Shown: positions 7,109-16,492, counted from the stretch's first letter. The stretch is DNA of 64,000 bases from Roseivirga misakiensis (GCF_001747105.1 NZ_MDGQ01000005.1:1798001-1862000), one strand, 5' to 3'. The notes: generated by a model from the letters alone, not told the origin. Made by a program: numbers and translations.

Positions 7109-9720
7109 TGCAAAACCGTCAAAACGATATCCGTCCACCTCAATGGTCATTGCTATTGCTCAGACTATTCGTCAGAGAACATTTTCTGGAAGAAATAGAA
7201 GGCGATATGGAAGAGGTATTCATGGATGATCTGGATCAATACTCAATTAAAAAAGCTAAGTGGAAATATGTTTTAGGGGTTTTCAAACTCATGAGACCTT
7301 CCTTAACACGACTGCTTAGTGGAAGTCAAAAACTCAATTATCTCGGTATGATACAACATAACTTATTAATCACTTTAAGAGGTTTTAAGCGTCACAAAAC
7401 CTCATTCTTTATCAATTTAATTGGTCTATCTACAGGTTTAGCCGCTTCATTGCTCATTTTTCTATGGGTAAATGATGAACGCTCTGTTGATACATTCCAC
7501 GAAAAGAACGATCAACTTTATTGGGTCTTCGCCAATTTCCAACTACCCAATAGTATTACTACTTGGAATTATACATCCGGCCTAATGGGTAAAAGTATGA
7601 AACAAGACTTCCCAGAAGTAGAAGAAGCTGTAACTATTGGGAATACAGGTTTCTTTAAACCAAAAGGAATTGTTTCAAATGGCGAAAGCAATTTTGAACT
7701 AGACGGTCTTTTCGCAAGCAAAAACTTCTTTGATATATTAACCTATCCCCTGCTTATTGGTAATCAAGAAAACATACTGGAGGACAATGAATCCATTGTT
7801 TTGTCTGAATCAATGGCTATGGCCATGTTCGGCAATTTGGAAAGTGCCCTAGGAGCTACCGTGGAATGGGAGAATCAGTTCTTTAATAAAACCTTCATTA
7901 TAAGTGGAATTTTCCAATCACCTCCAAAGAATGCTACGAATCAATTTGATGCCGTCATTAACTATGATTTACTAGTTCAAACCGACCAATGGGCGGCAGA
8001 ATGGAATGGCGGTTATGCACAGAACTTTTTAGTACTTCGAAAGGGCACTGACATTGAGGAGTTCAATGCTAAAATTGAAAATTACATGGATGATAAAATA
8101 AACAATGACAGGTTTACTCTTTTTGTCCAGCCTTATGCTAAAAACTACCTCTATGGTGAATATGATAATGGTGTTCAGGTTGGAGGAAGAATCGAAAATG
8201 TTCGCCTATTCACTATTATCGCAATCTTTATCCTTTTAATTGCCTGTATTAATTTCATGAATCTTTCTACCGCTCAAGCTTCAAAAAAGATGAAGGAAGT
8301 TGGCGTAAAAAAAGCTATTGGAGCTAATAAAGGATCACTCATATTCCAGTTTCTCGTGGAGTCAATTTTACTTGCTTCGCTTGCAGTTATCGTAGCTATT
8401 ATACTCGTAAATGTATTACTTCCTCAATTCAATGAGATTACATCTAAGGAACTTGAAATTAATATCATTGACTTTATTCTACCGTTGATTGGAATCACAC
8501 TGATAACAGGATTCCTAGCAGGTAGCTATCCAGCATTTTACTTATCAGGTTTCAAGCCTGTAGCGGTTCTAAAAGGTAAGATCTCTAACCTGAGAGGAGA
8601 AGAATGGATTAGAAAAGGGCTCGTTATAACTCAATTCGTACTTTCGATAGTTTTCATCATTGGAGTGATTACTATAAACCGGCAAATAGAGTTTACCCAA
8701 AGTAAAGATCTAGGGTACAATCGTGAGAACATAGTGACTTTTGCAAGAAAAGGTCAAATCAATGAGAATGCCCAAGTTATGCTTGCGGAATTACAGAAAA
8801 TCCCTGGTATTGAGAGTATTGCAAATATGGCAGGAGATTTTTTATGGGGTGAAGACAGTGGCAGTGGTTACTCTTGGGACCCGTCTAGTAAAGACGATGA
8901 TAATCATCTTTTTAAGTCACCTAAAATTGGGTATAACATTATCGAAACTTTAGGAATAGAAGTCATCGAAGGAAGGTCCTTTTCAAAGGAGTTTATGGAT
9001 GATAAAACAAAAGTAATTATCAATGAATCTGCCGTTAAACTTATGGGTATCAAAGAACCGATTGGTACAATACTCGATTATGGAAGCGGAGGTACAAGGG
9101 AAATAATCGGTGTAGTCAAAGACTTTCAGTATGGTTCAATGCACCAACAAATCGAACCACTTCTTTTTCGTTTTAGAGAAGAGGGGCGAAATTTTGTAGT
9201 CAAAATACAAACTGGTACAGAAGCAGCCACACTTCAACAAATAGAAGACATTTATACACAGTTTCATCCTAAATACGACTTTAACCCTACTTATTTACAA
9301 GATGATTATAAAGCCCTTTATAGTACGGAAAGCAAAGTTGCTATTCTGGCCAACTACATGGCCATTATCGCGATTTTAGTCTCCTGTCTGGGGCTATTTG
9401 GACTTGCCGCTTTTACTGCTGAACGAAGAAGCAAAGAGATTGGCATACGGAAGATCTTGGGAGCCAGTCATTTAGTTATCATGAAGATACTTACAGGTTC
9501 CTTTACTAAAACGGTCTTAATTTCTGTTCTTTTTGCTCTGCCTCTAGGCTACATTCTCGCTAATAACTGGCTTAATAATTTCGCCTATACTATACAATTG
9601 GAGTGGTGGATTTTTGCCCTTGCTGGACTAACAGCATTACTAATTGCTTGGATTACAGTAAGTTTTCAAACGTTCAAGGCTGCCTTGGTCAACCCTGTAG
9701 AATGTTTGAGGAATGAATAA
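7108..9720 (+). CDS. MacB/FtsX-type ABC transporter permease with N-terminal prefix domain
   Basis: 870 residues from the ATG overlapping the padR stop; a longer frame from 7075 would sit inside padR. Residues 1-85 form the permease prefix segment (RPPQWSLLLLRLF; LEEIEGDMEEVF). Then come a membrane helix at about 105-125 after the conserved RHKTSFFINLIGL-type motif, a large periplasmic MacB-like core, and two FtsX blocks (about 365-490, ending near GSYPAFYLSGFKPVAVLKGK; and 755-865 with SCLGLFGLAAFTAERRSKEI). It probably exports or extrudes a substrate or transmits mechanical force, and would need an ATPase partner, which is not encoded nearby. It overlaps the next permease by 8 bp. Confidence 0.9.
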   Translation: MQNRQNDIRPPQWSLLLLRLFVREHFLEEIEGDMEEVFMDDLDQYSIKKAKWKYVLGVFKLMRPSLTRLLSGSQKLNYLGMIQHNLLITLRGFKRHKTSFFINLIGLSTGLAASLLIFLWVNDERSVDTFHEKNDQLYWVFANFQLPNSITTWNYTSGLMGKSMKQDFPEVEEAVTIGNTGFFKPKGIVSNGESNFELDGLFASKNFFDILTYPLLIGNQENILEDNESIVLSESMAMAMFGNLESALGATVEWENQFFNKTFIISGIFQSPPKNATNQFDAVINYDLLVQTDQWAAEWNGGYAQNFLVLRKGTDIEEFNAKIENYMDDKINNDRFTLFVQPYAKNYLYGEYDNGVQVGGRIENVRLFTIIAIFILLIACINFMNLSTAQASKKMKEVGVKKAIGANKGSLIFQFLVESILLASLAVIVAIILVNVLLPQFNEITSKELEINIIDFILPLIGITLITGFLAGSYPAFYLSGFKPVAVLKGKISNLRGEEWIRKGLVITQFVLSIVFIIGVITINRQIEFTQSKDLGYNRENIVTFARKGQINENAQVMLAELQKIPGIESIANMAGDFLWGEDSGSGYSWDPSSKDDDNHLFKSPKIGYNIIETLGIEVIEGRSFSKEFMDDKTKVIINESAVKLMGIKEPIGTILDYGSGGTREIIGVVKDFQYGSMHQQIEPLLFRFREEGRNFVVKIQTGTEAATLQQIEDIYTQFHPKYDFNPTYLQDDYKALYSTESKVAILANYMAIIAILVSCLGLFGLAAFTAERRSKEIGIRKILGASHLVIMKILTGSFTKTVLISVLFALPLGYILANNWLNNFAYTIQLEWWIFALAGLTALLIAWITVSFQTFKAALVNPVECLRNE

Positions 9721-12328
9721 TAAAGACATGTCAGATTACCCTAGCCCGCCGAAGTGGCTCATTATGATAGTCAGGTTTATGGTCAAACCTGACTATGTAG
9801 AAGAAATCGAGGGTGATTTGGAAGAGGTATATTATGATTTCAGAAACACAAAAGGAAAAAGGCGGTCGGATTATCTCTTTTTCCTTGAAACCTTCAGAAT
9901 ACTCAAACTCAATTTAATCAAACCAATTATGTCAAACTCAAAAACAACGCTGGTTACTCAACTCCTATACAACGTCAAGTTTTCTTACCGTGGTTTTATG
10001 CGCCACAAAACATCCTTTTTCATTAACATCATTGGCCTTTCAACTGCTATTGCAGCCGCTTTAGTTATCTTTTTGTGGGTGAATGATGAAAAAGGTGTCG
10101 ATGCTTTCCACACGAAAGATGGGGTTGTTTATCAAGTCTTAGAACACGAAGTAAATCCAGAAGGTCTAGAGACCAGTTTTGGTACGGCATTTATTCTTTC
10201 TGATGCATTACGAGAGGGCTTCCCAGAGATAAATAAGGTTGTAACGGTCGGAAACGATGAAATGAGTCGAAACGCCGTTTTATCAATTGATGATAAGAAA
10301 ACACTGGCCAAAGGCATTTTTGCCAGCAAAGAGTTCTTCGAAACTTTCTCTTTTCAATTGGCTTCAGGAACGGCCAAAGAGGTATTGACAATTGAAAATT
10401 CCATTGTCCTTTCCGAAACAGTAGCGATTTCACTTTTCGGTTCTATTGACAATGCAATAGGCCAATCCATCAAAGGAAATAGGGCTTTATATAATGCATC
10501 TTATGTAGTAACCGGGGTTTTTGAAAACATACCGACTAATTCTACCATACAGTTTGAGTATGCAGCCAATCACAGAATGGCGTTGAAATACGAAGATTGG
10601 CTTGGAGATTGGTATGCTGGCGGAGGCATTACTTATTTGACCCTAAATGAGGGAACTGACATTACTGCTTTCAATCAAAAACTCAGAAAGTTCATTACCA
10701 ACCAACCTGGCCGTGCCGATGATCTCTTGGAAGCTTACCCATTCAAAGACCTATACCTAAAAGGGGAATTTACAAATGGACTACCATCTGGCGGAAGAGA
10801 ATCCTATGTGCACATCATGACTTTAGCTGGAATATTCATCCTTTTCTTAGCTAGCATAAACTTTATGAATCTAGCCACAGCACAAGCTGCAAAAAGACTG
10901 AAAGAAGTAGGTATGAAAAAGGTTTTTGGCGTTAAACGAAAAACGCTAATCACTCAGTTTCTTACAGAATCATTTTTGATCACAGGTATGTCAATACTTG
11001 TAGCATTGGGTTTAGTGAGCCTTTTATTACCACAGATAAACTTGGTCATAGAAAAGGAGCTTTCCTTGGTGAGTGATCAATCTATCTTACAGTTTGGCCT
11101 TTTTGCGCTTCTTAGTATTTCATTTCTTTCAGGCCTCTACCCTTCTATTTACTTATCCAAATTCAAGTCGAATGATATGATCAGAGGTAAGCTCAAAAGA
11201 GGCGTTAATGACATTTGGATTAGAAAAGGATTAGTCATTTTACAATTCTCAGTATCCACCTTATTTGTCACGAGTTTTTTGGTGCTGAACAATCAAATAG
11301 ATTTCATCAGAGAGGTCGACCTTGGTTACAATCGGGATAATCTAATTCACTTCACCTTTATTGGAGATAGCAAAAGAAAACCATTCTTAGATGAGCTGAA
11401 CAAGCTTCCAAACGTAACTAACATTACAAGTTTATATGGCGGCAGCATTGCTAGCCTTAGAGGTGCCGGAGGAGGTTTTAGCTGGGGAAACCCTGTTGAA
11501 AACGAAGAAGTTGATTTCAGGCGACCGCAGGTGGCTCATGATTTCTTTGAAACACTCGATATAAATATGGTTGAGGGCAGGACGTTCTCTAAAACATTTC
11601 AAAATGAGGAAAACAAACTCATTATCAACCAAGCGGCAGCTGATCTGATTGGAATTGAGAACATTGTTGGTAAAACCATTATGGATGGCGATATAGAAAA
11701 ACAAGTAATCGGTATAGTCGAAAACTTCAAAATCCAGTCGCTTTACGAACCAATGCAGCCGGCCATTATCAGGTTTATCGGAGAAGGCAAAGGAAATCAT
11801 TTAATGGTCAGAATTTCAAATGAAAATCAACCTGAAACCATCAAATCTATAGAGGCCCTTTATAATAAGTTTGGCCCCGAATATCCTTTCAATCCACGTT
11901 TTGTCAATGATGAGTATGACAAGGTTTATAACGCCGAAAGTAAAATTTCCATGTTATCGGGTTATTTCACAATAGTAGCCATACTGATAGCGTGCTTAGG
12001 GCTTTTCGGATTGGCTACTTACAATACAGAAAGAAGAATCAAAGAAGTAGGTATTAGAAAGGTACTCGGGTCGAGCACCTTTGGCTTAGTGAGACTATTA
12101 TCTGCCGACTTTATTATCCTGGTAAGCGTTGCTTTAATTATCGCTTTACCGATAAGTTATCTTGCCGCAAACAATTGGCTAAATGGCTTTGCGATACATT
12201 ATGAACCAGGGATTGCATTATTTGGTATGGTTGTATTAGCTACATTAGTTCTATCCATTTTTACCGTTGGTTTAAAAACACTGAATACTGCCAATGCCAA
12301 TCCAGTTGATTCACTCAGAACGGAATAA
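9713..12328 (+). CDS. second MacB/FtsX-type ABC transporter permease with prefix domain
   Basis: 871 residues, same architecture as its upstream neighbour and clearly a paralogue: prefix segment with EEIEGDLEEVYYDF, an RHKTSFFINIIGLS motif before the first helix, a periplasmic core, and two FtsX blocks (NFMNLATAQAAKRLKEVGMK; ACLGLFGLATYNTERRIKEV). The ATG at 9713 overlaps the upstream stop by 8 bp; an ATG at 9728 is an alternative. Two different full-size permeases in one padR operon suggest a heteromeric pair or alternative partners for one ATPase encoded elsewhere. A perfect 17-bp inverted repeat follows 35 bp after the stop. Confidence 0.9.
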   Translation: MNNKDMSDYPSPPKWLIMIVRFMVKPDYVEEIEGDLEEVYYDFRNTKGKRRSDYLFFLETFRILKLNLIKPIMSNSKTTLVTQLLYNVKFSYRGFMRHKTSFFINIIGLSTAIAAALVIFLWVNDEKGVDAFHTKDGVVYQVLEHEVNPEGLETSFGTAFILSDALREGFPEINKVVTVGNDEMSRNAVLSIDDKKTLAKGIFASKEFFETFSFQLASGTAKEVLTIENSIVLSETVAISLFGSIDNAIGQSIKGNRALYNASYVVTGVFENIPTNSTIQFEYAANHRMALKYEDWLGDWYAGGGITYLTLNEGTDITAFNQKLRKFITNQPGRADDLLEAYPFKDLYLKGEFTNGLPSGGRESYVHIMTLAGIFILFLASINFMNLATAQAAKRLKEVGMKKVFGVKRKTLITQFLTESFLITGMSILVALGLVSLLLPQINLVIEKELSLVSDQSILQFGLFALLSISFLSGLYPSIYLSKFKSNDMIRGKLKRGVNDIWIRKGLVILQFSVSTLFVTSFLVLNNQIDFIREVDLGYNRDNLIHFTFIGDSKRKPFLDELNKLPNVTNITSLYGGSIASLRGAGGGFSWGNPVENEEVDFRRPQVAHDFFETLDINMVEGRTFSKTFQNEENKLIINQAAADLIGIENIVGKTIMDGDIEKQVIGIVENFKIQSLYEPMQPAIIRFIGEGKGNHLMVRISNENQPETIKSIEALYNKFGPEYPFNPRFVNDEYDKVYNAESKISMLSGYFTIVAILIACLGLFGLATYNTERRIKEVGIRKVLGSSTFGLVRLLSADFIILVSVALIIALPISYLAANNWLNGFAIHYEPGIALFGMVVLATLVLSIFTVGLKTLNTANANPVDSLRTE

Positions 12329-12363
12329 TAACTGAGGAAATTTTCTCATAAATAGCCTGATCA

Positions 12364-12403
12364 TCAAAAGTGTTGTTTAAATTATATTAAACAACACTTT
12401 TGA
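12364..12403. terminator. perfect 17-bp inverted repeat, probable bidirectional terminator
   Basis: Arms 12364-12380 and 12387-12403 are perfectly complementary around the 6-base loop ATTATA. Each arm carries AAAAGTGTTG or its complement, so an A4 run leads and a T4 run follows the core on either strand, as in a bidirectional intrinsic terminator. It follows the permease operon but ends only 7 bp before the ATG of the TlpA-like gene, so it could instead be an operator or a 5'-leader hairpin for that gene. Confidence 0.7.
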
Positions 12404-12410
12404 AACGGTC

Positions 12411-12977
12411 ATGCTCAAAAAGCAACACTACGTCTATCTCCTATTCCTCACTCTTTTACTTGGGGGATGCAAAAAAGAAAAATCTCCTTTGGATGGGCTA
12501 AGAGTGGTAACAGAAAAGGATAAAGTCCATGATTACCTTGGTAAAAAGCTCCCTAATCACTCATTAAAAAGCCTAGATAATAGAGAGTTACTTCTGTCTG
12601 ACTTTGAAGGAAAACCTACTGTAATCAATTGCTGGTTTGTTTCCTGTGCGCCGTGTATAGATGAAATGCCAATCCTAAATGATTTAAAAAGCCAATATGG
12701 CGATCAAGTCAATTTTCTATCATTAACATTCGATACTGCCGAAAAGGTGGAAAAACTACTTAAAAAGCATGCATTTGATTTTTATCATTTAGTCGGTGCC
12801 CAAGAATTCTTGCAAGAAATTGGCGTTCAGGGTTATCCAAAGAATATATTCATTGGAGCTGATGGTATCATAAAACGAATCGAAGGCGGAGTTCCTTACG
12901 AAAAGATCGATGGAAAGCTGGTACGCGGAGATGGGAAGGCCTTTTACGATTATGTTGAAGAACTAATCAAACTTTAA
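12411..12977 (+). CDS. TlpA-like thiol-disulfide lipoprotein
   Basis: 188 residues. A lipoprotein signal ends at LLLGGC-KK with Cys20 as lipidation site, which fixes the start at 12411. A thioredoxin fold follows, with the redox pair C79-A-P-C82 (WFVSCAPCIDEMP) and a cis-Pro region (GVQGYPKNIFIGADG). Probably a periplasm-facing reductase or maturation factor of the TlpA/ResA type, as are two other proteins in this window (34783-35895 and 59497-60714). A perfect palindrome lies 7 bp upstream. Its 3' end is 12 bp from the convergent lipoprotein gene. Confidence 0.9.
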   Translation: MLKKQHYVYLLFLTLLLGGCKKEKSPLDGLRVVTEKDKVHDYLGKKLPNHSLKSLDNRELLLSDFEGKPTVINCWFVSCAPCIDEMPILNDLKSQYGDQVNFLSLTFDTAEKVEKLLKKHAFDFYHLVGAQEFLQEIGVQGYPKNIFIGADGIIKRIEGGVPYEKIDGKLVRGDGKAFYDYVEELIKL

Positions 12978-12989
12978 GCTACTAAGGGG

Positions 12990-14144
12990 CTACTTTAGTT
13001 TAAATAATTTGAAGCTCAAATAATCTTCTTCATTCTCTTCATTTTCTGGATGGTTGACGGATAAATAAAGTCCATCTCTGCCAACAAATGCATTGCTCAC
13101 AACATACTGTCCCGTTTGAGATAATTCTGTTTCTCCTATTAGATTTAAATCTTTGGATAAAACCATCACAGAAAACTTACTTGGAAATCTAGCCAAGACC
13201 CCAATATCAGCACCGTCTTCAACTTCTACCTTTGGAAAAGCAAACCGATAGTAAACTTCACGGTAAGGATCATAGATTATATTGCCGTAATGCGCACTTC
13301 CAGCAAAATATTTCGCCCGATCCATTCTACTACCACCTAACGGCAAAGCCTCCCATTCCGTAACTAGAGCTTCACTCCTTGCGAGTTTCTCTTCAAGTTG
13401 AGCGTTCTCATCTTTCAAGAAATAAAGGTTATGATCACCCCAAAAACTATAAGCAATACCATTTTCTGTTGCCGAAAAACTGAATTGAAAGTGCTTTTTC
13501 ATTGAGCGCATATAATCATCAGGAAAAGTGGGGCTTAACAGATTAGTGACGCCACTTTTCAAATCGATCGCATAACTGGTATGCCGTCGGCTAAGCTCTT
13601 GATTGGTGACAGTACTATAATTTCCTTGGTATAATGTTTTGGCGATAAGCTTACCATTTTTAACCAAAGGCTTAGCAGAAAAGAATGTCGTCGATACCTC
13701 AGCGCTACCGTACCCTTCAGGCACCTGATACTCAATACTATTAAGTGATTCGTCTATAGAACTTACAAGAAATAGTTTACCTCCACTATTGGGAAATAGT
13801 AACAGGCTATCTAATCCATGCACGTAGAAAGCACCAATACTGCCTACCCCTCGAGGTCCTTCAACGTCAAAGGCGAGTCGTTTTATTAATTCATTACGCT
13901 CGAAATCAAAAACTTGAATCTCATTTTTGATTGTATTCAGTGAAAACAGCAATTCTTGACCAGTTTTCTCATCAAAGAAGTATTGTAGTCCATCACTTAC
14001 ATTTGAGGTACTTTGGTCCAATTGAAACGTTACTAAACCATTTACTGGTTTTAAGGATAGACTATTTGACGTATCAGAACTTCCACATCCCAAAAGGCCG
14101 ATAAAAAGGGTTAAAAACAATGCAATCTGAATACGTTTCTTCAT
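12990..14144 (-). CDS. DUF4221-like lipoprotein
   Basis: 384 residues with a lipoprotein signal (ALFLTLFIGLLGC-GSS). The rest is beta-rich with propeller-like features (VFDFERNELIKRLAFDVEGP; GSIGAFYVHGLDSLLLFP; YDPYREVYYRFAFPKVE) as in the DUF4221 family that is common in Cytophagales and often multi-copy. Probably at the cell surface or in the periplasm. No enzymatic motif is visible, and the family assignment rests on general resemblance. Confidence 0.65.
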   Translation of the reverse strand: MKKRIQIALFLTLFIGLLGCGSSDTSNSLSLKPVNGLVTFQLDQSTSNVSDGLQYFFDEKTGQELLFSLNTIKNEIQVFDFERNELIKRLAFDVEGPRGVGSIGAFYVHGLDSLLLFPNSGGKLFLVSSIDESLNSIEYQVPEGYGSAEVSTTFFSAKPLVKNGKLIAKTLYQGNYSTVTNQELSRRHTSYAIDLKSGVTNLLSPTFPDDYMRSMKKHFQFSFSATENGIAYSFWGDHNLYFLKDENAQLEEKLARSEALVTEWEALPLGGSRMDRAKYFAGSAHYGNIIYDPYREVYYRFAFPKVEVEDGADIGVLARFPSKFSVMVLSKDLNLIGETELSQTGQYVVSNAFVGRDGLYLSVNHPENEENEEDYLSFKLFKLK

Positions 14145-14187
14145 TGCGTTTGATGATTATAAATTCTTCAACTATAAATTTAGTAGA

Positions 14188-15012
14188 ATGTTTGATCTAA
14201 TTAAATGCCTACCTTTCATAAGCTCTCCAAGTACAACAACTAAATTCAAATCATTGGCTATACCGAAGTTTACTCAGAGACTCCTTTTACTACTCTTTTT
14301 TACCGCATTTCTCTTAGGGCCAGGAGTTACCATTGCATGTGCCCAATCAACTCAATATGTTATTAATAGATTCGGAACACCGCTAAGAACTTCGGCGAAT
14401 GTGACTTCAGATACTATAACGCTTCTAAAGCCAGGAGAAGCTCTCTCAGTACAGCCTTCATTTACCGCACCCGATTCTGTGAGATACGATGATAACAATA
14501 TAACGCTAGCCGGTTTCTGGTTGCTTGTCGATTCAAAAGGTCAGAAAGGTTATGTATTTAGCGCCGATCTATCTTACAATGAACCTGTTATAAGTGCCTC
14601 TAAATCCTACAATATGGATATTTATGAGGTGAATATTTTAGGGCTAAAAGTCGATTCCAGCGTAGTTAAAAAACAAGTAGAATACAGCCCTGGAAACATG
14701 GTGGACTACACCGACGATCATTTCCAATATGAATATGGAAGATCTGTTGAAACTTGGTTTGATGGCTGCCTAAATACAGAATTCATCTTGGATGGCTGGC
14801 AATTGAATAATGCTTTTCACTTGCTTCGAAATGAAATCTATAGCGATGGTATGTTGTACGGGAAAGAGTTTTACATCGATACGCCGAGACTCATTGAATA
14901 TTCCAACTTTGAGTATAAATTCGAAATTAGTTTTGGTGCATCACAAGATATCGTGATTAAGTATGATAAAGAGCGAAATGAGACTTGGATAAGCTATGCG
15001 AGTTGCACCTAA
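14188..15012 (+). CDS. secreted protein with SH3-like N-terminal domain
   Basis: 274 residues. A long basic N-terminus precedes a hydrophobic signal (LLLLLFFTAFLLGPGVTIAC, cut near CAQ-S). Residues about 55-125 resemble a bacterial SH3 domain (FGTPLRTSANVTSDTITLLK; KGQKGYVFSADLSY). The C-terminal 150 residues are not recognised and are rich in aromatic and acidic residues. It diverges from the DUF4221-like gene across 43 bp. Bacterial SH3 domains often bind peptidoglycan, but no catalytic domain is seen here. Confidence 0.6.
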   Translation: MFDLIKCLPFISSPSTTTKFKSLAIPKFTQRLLLLLFFTAFLLGPGVTIACAQSTQYVINRFGTPLRTSANVTSDTITLLKPGEALSVQPSFTAPDSVRYDDNNITLAGFWLLVDSKGQKGYVFSADLSYNEPVISASKSYNMDIYEVNILGLKVDSSVVKKQVEYSPGNMVDYTDDHFQYEYGRSVETWFDGCLNTEFILDGWQLNNAFHLLRNEIYSDGMLYGKEFYIDTPRLIEYSNFEYKFEISFGASQDIVIKYDKERNETWISYASCT

Positions 15013-15071
15013 GTCCAGAAAAAGGGTTTAGAGGTCACGACTAGCGCAACCCCTAATAGAGCATAACTTAG

Positions 15072-15094
15072 AAAAAGGGCTGGTCAAGGCCCTT
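15072..15094 (-). terminator. terminator for the NHL-repeat lipoprotein gene
   Basis: The complementary arms AAGGGC (15075-15080) and GCCCTT (15089-15094) are followed, read on the minus strand, by a run of T. It lies just downstream of the gene ending at 15105. Confidence 0.5.
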
Positions 15095-15104
15095 CAAAAC
15101 TCAA

Positions 15105-16439
15105 TCATCGGTCTAATGGTAAGACCCTTAAGTTAGCTCCCCCAGTAGTTGCACCATCTGAAACGTACAGCACTCGCTTAGCCTTGTCAACCGCGATTCC
15201 ATTTGGAATAGTGAACGTTGCATCTTGAAACTCGCCATCGGAAGATCCTACGACACCACTTCCCGCAAAGACGGTTACTTCTCCACCCAACGATACTTTG
15301 TAAATTCTTTTTCCACCACCTGATGTAGCGTAAACGTTACCTTCAAAATAGGTCAAATAACCAATCACGGAACCCCTACCTAAAGTCGGTACAGTTCCAA
15401 TTAATGAAATATCACCAGAAGGATTAATCGAGAGCACCGCACCAGTTAAAAAATTCCCTACGATAATATTTCCATTATCATCATAAACGATTCCAACACC
15501 TCCTTTTAACCTTTCATCACGAACAAAATCTGTAATAGTCCCATCGGGGGTCACTTTATTGACAACGCCTATGTTATAATTGCTCACATAAAAATTGCCA
15601 TCCGTACCTAGAAGTAAACCAGAAGGATAGCCCTGAATATTGGCAATTGTAGTTTTGGTGCCATCAGGAGCCACTTTGACTAGGTTACCAGCATTAGACA
15701 CATTATCATCATTTACATAAAAGTTTCCTTCGGAATCTATGGCATTACCAACAGGATTTGCCAAACCAGTGACAAAGACAGAGACATCTCCTGCAGGCGA
15801 TATTTTCAGAGCAGTCGTACCATTCCCTTTGCCAATTGAATTATCCCATACCCCATAATTAGAAACGTAGATATTACCAGCTGCATCGATTGAAATGGCG
15901 TCATTGGCCGGCATATTGGAGACTAGTGTGCTCGTTTCAGGGTTATTGATCAGTTTAAAATCAGTTGATGGTTCTGAAAGCACATAGACTGTTTCCTCAT
16001 TGAAAGTGCCTATTGACAGAATAGCTATACGATAGTCAATGTCTGAAGTAACGCTTTCTCCATCGATATCATTTTGAAGAGCGTCGAGTTGAAGTTCTTG
16101 ATTGATTTGGTTTCCGGCATGGCTTGCATAACTACTATTTGGCAAGGATTTCATGCTTTCGACGGTAAGGTTAGAAACTGCAGAACTCTTTACAATCATT
16201 ATTCTATACTCCTGAATATTCTCCCTAGCCTGCCCAGTATTAAATTTCACTTGGATATCACTAGCATCACCTTTATTCGTTACATCTGTAACAGCAGTAA
16301 TCTGCACTTTGTAATCATTTTCATTCAAAACGGCAGGTTCGGATTCAGGGGCATCACCATCACATGCCAAACTGAATGTCATCAGAAAAAGAATAAAAAA
16401 TAGACTCGTTGTTTTTGAGCGTAGGTAATTCATAGTCAT
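15105..16439 (-). CDS. NHL-repeat beta-propeller lipoprotein
   Basis: 444 residues. A lipoprotein signal ends at MTFSLAC-DGD. A fibronectin-like or linker region spans about 40-165, then at least five NHL/SMP-30-like blades: AISIDAAGNIYVSNYGVW, AIDSEGNFYVNDDN, LLGTDGNFYVSNYN, YDDNGNIIVGNF, and AVDKAKRVLYVSDGA. NHL propellers act in protein or ligand binding and sometimes in catalysis; no enzyme motif is evident. Starts at MTM or, two codons later, at MNYL. A 9-bp inverted repeat ends 2 bp upstream of the start. It lies downstream of the membrane AraC regulator on the same strand, a possible target of it. Confidence 0.82.
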   Translation of the reverse strand: MTMNYLRSKTTSLFFILFLMTFSLACDGDAPESEPAVLNENDYKVQITAVTDVTNKGDASDIQVKFNTGQARENIQEYRIMIVKSSAVSNLTVESMKSLPNSSYASHAGNQINQELQLDALQNDIDGESVTSDIDYRIAILSIGTFNEETVYVLSEPSTDFKLINNPETSTLVSNMPANDAISIDAAGNIYVSNYGVWDNSIGKGNGTTALKISPAGDVSVFVTGLANPVGNAIDSEGNFYVNDDNVSNAGNLVKVAPDGTKTTIANIQGYPSGLLLGTDGNFYVSNYNIGVVNKVTPDGTITDFVRDERLKGGVGIVYDDNGNIIVGNFLTGAVLSINPSGDISLIGTVPTLGRGSVIGYLTYFEGNVYATSGGGKRIYKVSLGGEVTVFAGSGVVGSSDGEFQDATFTIPNGIAVDKAKRVLYVSDGATTGGANLRVLPLDR

Positions 16440-16441
16440 TT

Positions 16442-16469
16442 AGGTTTGTTAAAAAATTCAAACAAACCT
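16442..16469. repeat. 9-bp perfect inverted repeat next to the NHL lipoprotein start
   Basis: AGGTTTGTT (16442-16450) and AACAAACCT (16461-16469) flank a 10-base AT-rich centre. The repeat begins 2 bp from the start codon of the NHL gene, so as RNA it would form a hairpin next to the initiation site, and as DNA it could be an operator. Confidence 0.45.
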
Positions 16470-16472
16470 GAC

Positions 16473-16492
16473 CGATTATCAGCCTATAATCG
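16473..16492. repeat. 7-bp inverted repeat CGATTAT-N6-ATAATCG
   Basis: The perfect arms 16473-16479 and 16486-16492 flank CAGCCT, 3 bp beyond the previous repeat. The core GATTAT-N6-ATAATC is identical to that at 5274-5291, with the same spacing. Confidence 0.45.

Noticed and set aside
6782-12328. complete MacAB-type ABC exporter
   Set aside because: No ATPase or membrane-fusion protein gene is present; only permeases.
12364-12403. CRISPR or mobile-element end
   Set aside because: There is only one copy, no repeat array and no transposase; a terminator or operator explains it better.
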